Shown piece after piece: positions 5,900 to 6,065 of a stretch of DNA of 6,065 bases. The translations under genes and the position numbers were made by a program. The notes below the pieces were generated by a model. That model saw only the letters and a program-made list of their open reading frames with translations. It made no database searches and had not been told where the DNA came from. Every line of letters begins with the position of its first letter. Position 1 is the first letter of the stretch. This DNA is from Candidatus Zixiibacteriota bacterium (GTDB taxonomy: Bacteria; Zixibacteria; MSB-5A5; GN15; JAAZOE01), in the NCBI GenBank assembly GCA_012797915.1, contig JAAZOE010000051.1, forward strand, positions 1 through 6,065. Reading direction: 5' to 3'.

Positions 5900-6065
5900 A
5901 TGAAATTCCCGATCCTGGTCCTATTGGCCGGAATGGCCTCGTTCGTCATGTCCGGAGCTTTGGTCCCGGCCGTCGACGCCGCCTCCGGGGAAAGTTTGGC
6001 GTCCGTGACTGTGGCCACCACCTTCGTCGTTTCCGGATTGGCTATGCCCGTCTGCCTGACGGCCG
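5900..6065 (+). CDS. Exported protein, N-terminus only, cut by the right edge; possibly PQQ-type sugar dehydrogenase
   Basis: The ATG at 5900 follows AAAGGAG (5888-5894) by five bases, and the frame stays open for 55 codons to the window edge. Residues 1-27 form a classical signal peptide: MKFPI, a hydrophobic core, then AVDA with likely cleavage after Ala27. The product is therefore exported to the periplasm or beyond. The start of the mature part, with FVVSGLAMPVCLTA at 42-55, resembles the opening beta strand of soluble glucose/sorbosone dehydrogenase-type PQQ proteins (typically VASGLxxPVxVTAPPGD). This is a short and weak match from memory, so the family is a guess while the presence of a gene is well supported. 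It is transcribed divergently from the operon and need not be related to it. Confidence 0.65.
   Translation, partial: MKFPILVLLAGMASFVMSGALVPAVDAASGESLASVTVATTFVVSGLAMPVCLTA

Noticed and set aside
5451..5903. Plus-strand open frames over the HD gene and divergent region
   Set aside because: They run antisense through the HD gene and across the promoter region, and their products are low-complexity Pro/Ser/Arg-rich sequence.

Overview
The window looks like GC-rich chromosomal DNA from an uncultured or poorly studied bacterium. The best clue is the left-edge gene, a secreted protein built from Cys-containing repeats with runs such as NQPPVATCPGD and DPDGNL. I associate this style with the Zixibacteria / FCB-like candidate phyla. 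This is recognition from memory, not a search, so the lineage is only a suggestion. I see no phage, insertion sequence, CRISPR array, tRNA or rRNA.

Layout. (1) Positions 1-1270, minus strand: 5' part of a large exported repeat protein whose C-terminus lies beyond the left edge. (2) Positions 1271-1702: 432 bases without a convincing gene, holding a rho-independent terminator at its right end and perhaps the promoter of the repeat-protein gene. (3) Positions 1703-5659, minus strand: a tight three-gene operon read as HD-domain protein, then a fused aconitase-superfamily enzyme very like fungal homoaconitase (Lys4), then an MmgE/PrpD-family protein. The last two overlap at their junction. (4) Positions 5660-5899: a divergent intergenic region with a good sigma70-like promoter (perfect TTGACA box) for the operon. 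(5) Positions 5900-6065, plus strand: the first 55 codons of another exported protein, cut by the right edge, possibly a PQQ-type sugar dehydrogenase.

How the genes fit together. The operon pairs an Fe-S hydro-lyase of the homoaconitase type with a cofactor-free MmgE/PrpD hydro-lyase/decarboxylase-type protein. Both families act on citrate-like tricarboxylic acids (citrate, 2-methylcitrate, homocitrate, cis-aconitate). My inference is that they carry out consecutive dehydration and rehydration of one tricarboxylate. The leading HD protein lacks the signature histidine of its HD motif and is more likely an unusual or regulatory member than a standard phosphohydrolase. The actual substrate cannot be read from the sequence. 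The most interesting content is the bacterial Lys4-like enzyme, its pairing with PrpD, and the altered HD protein.
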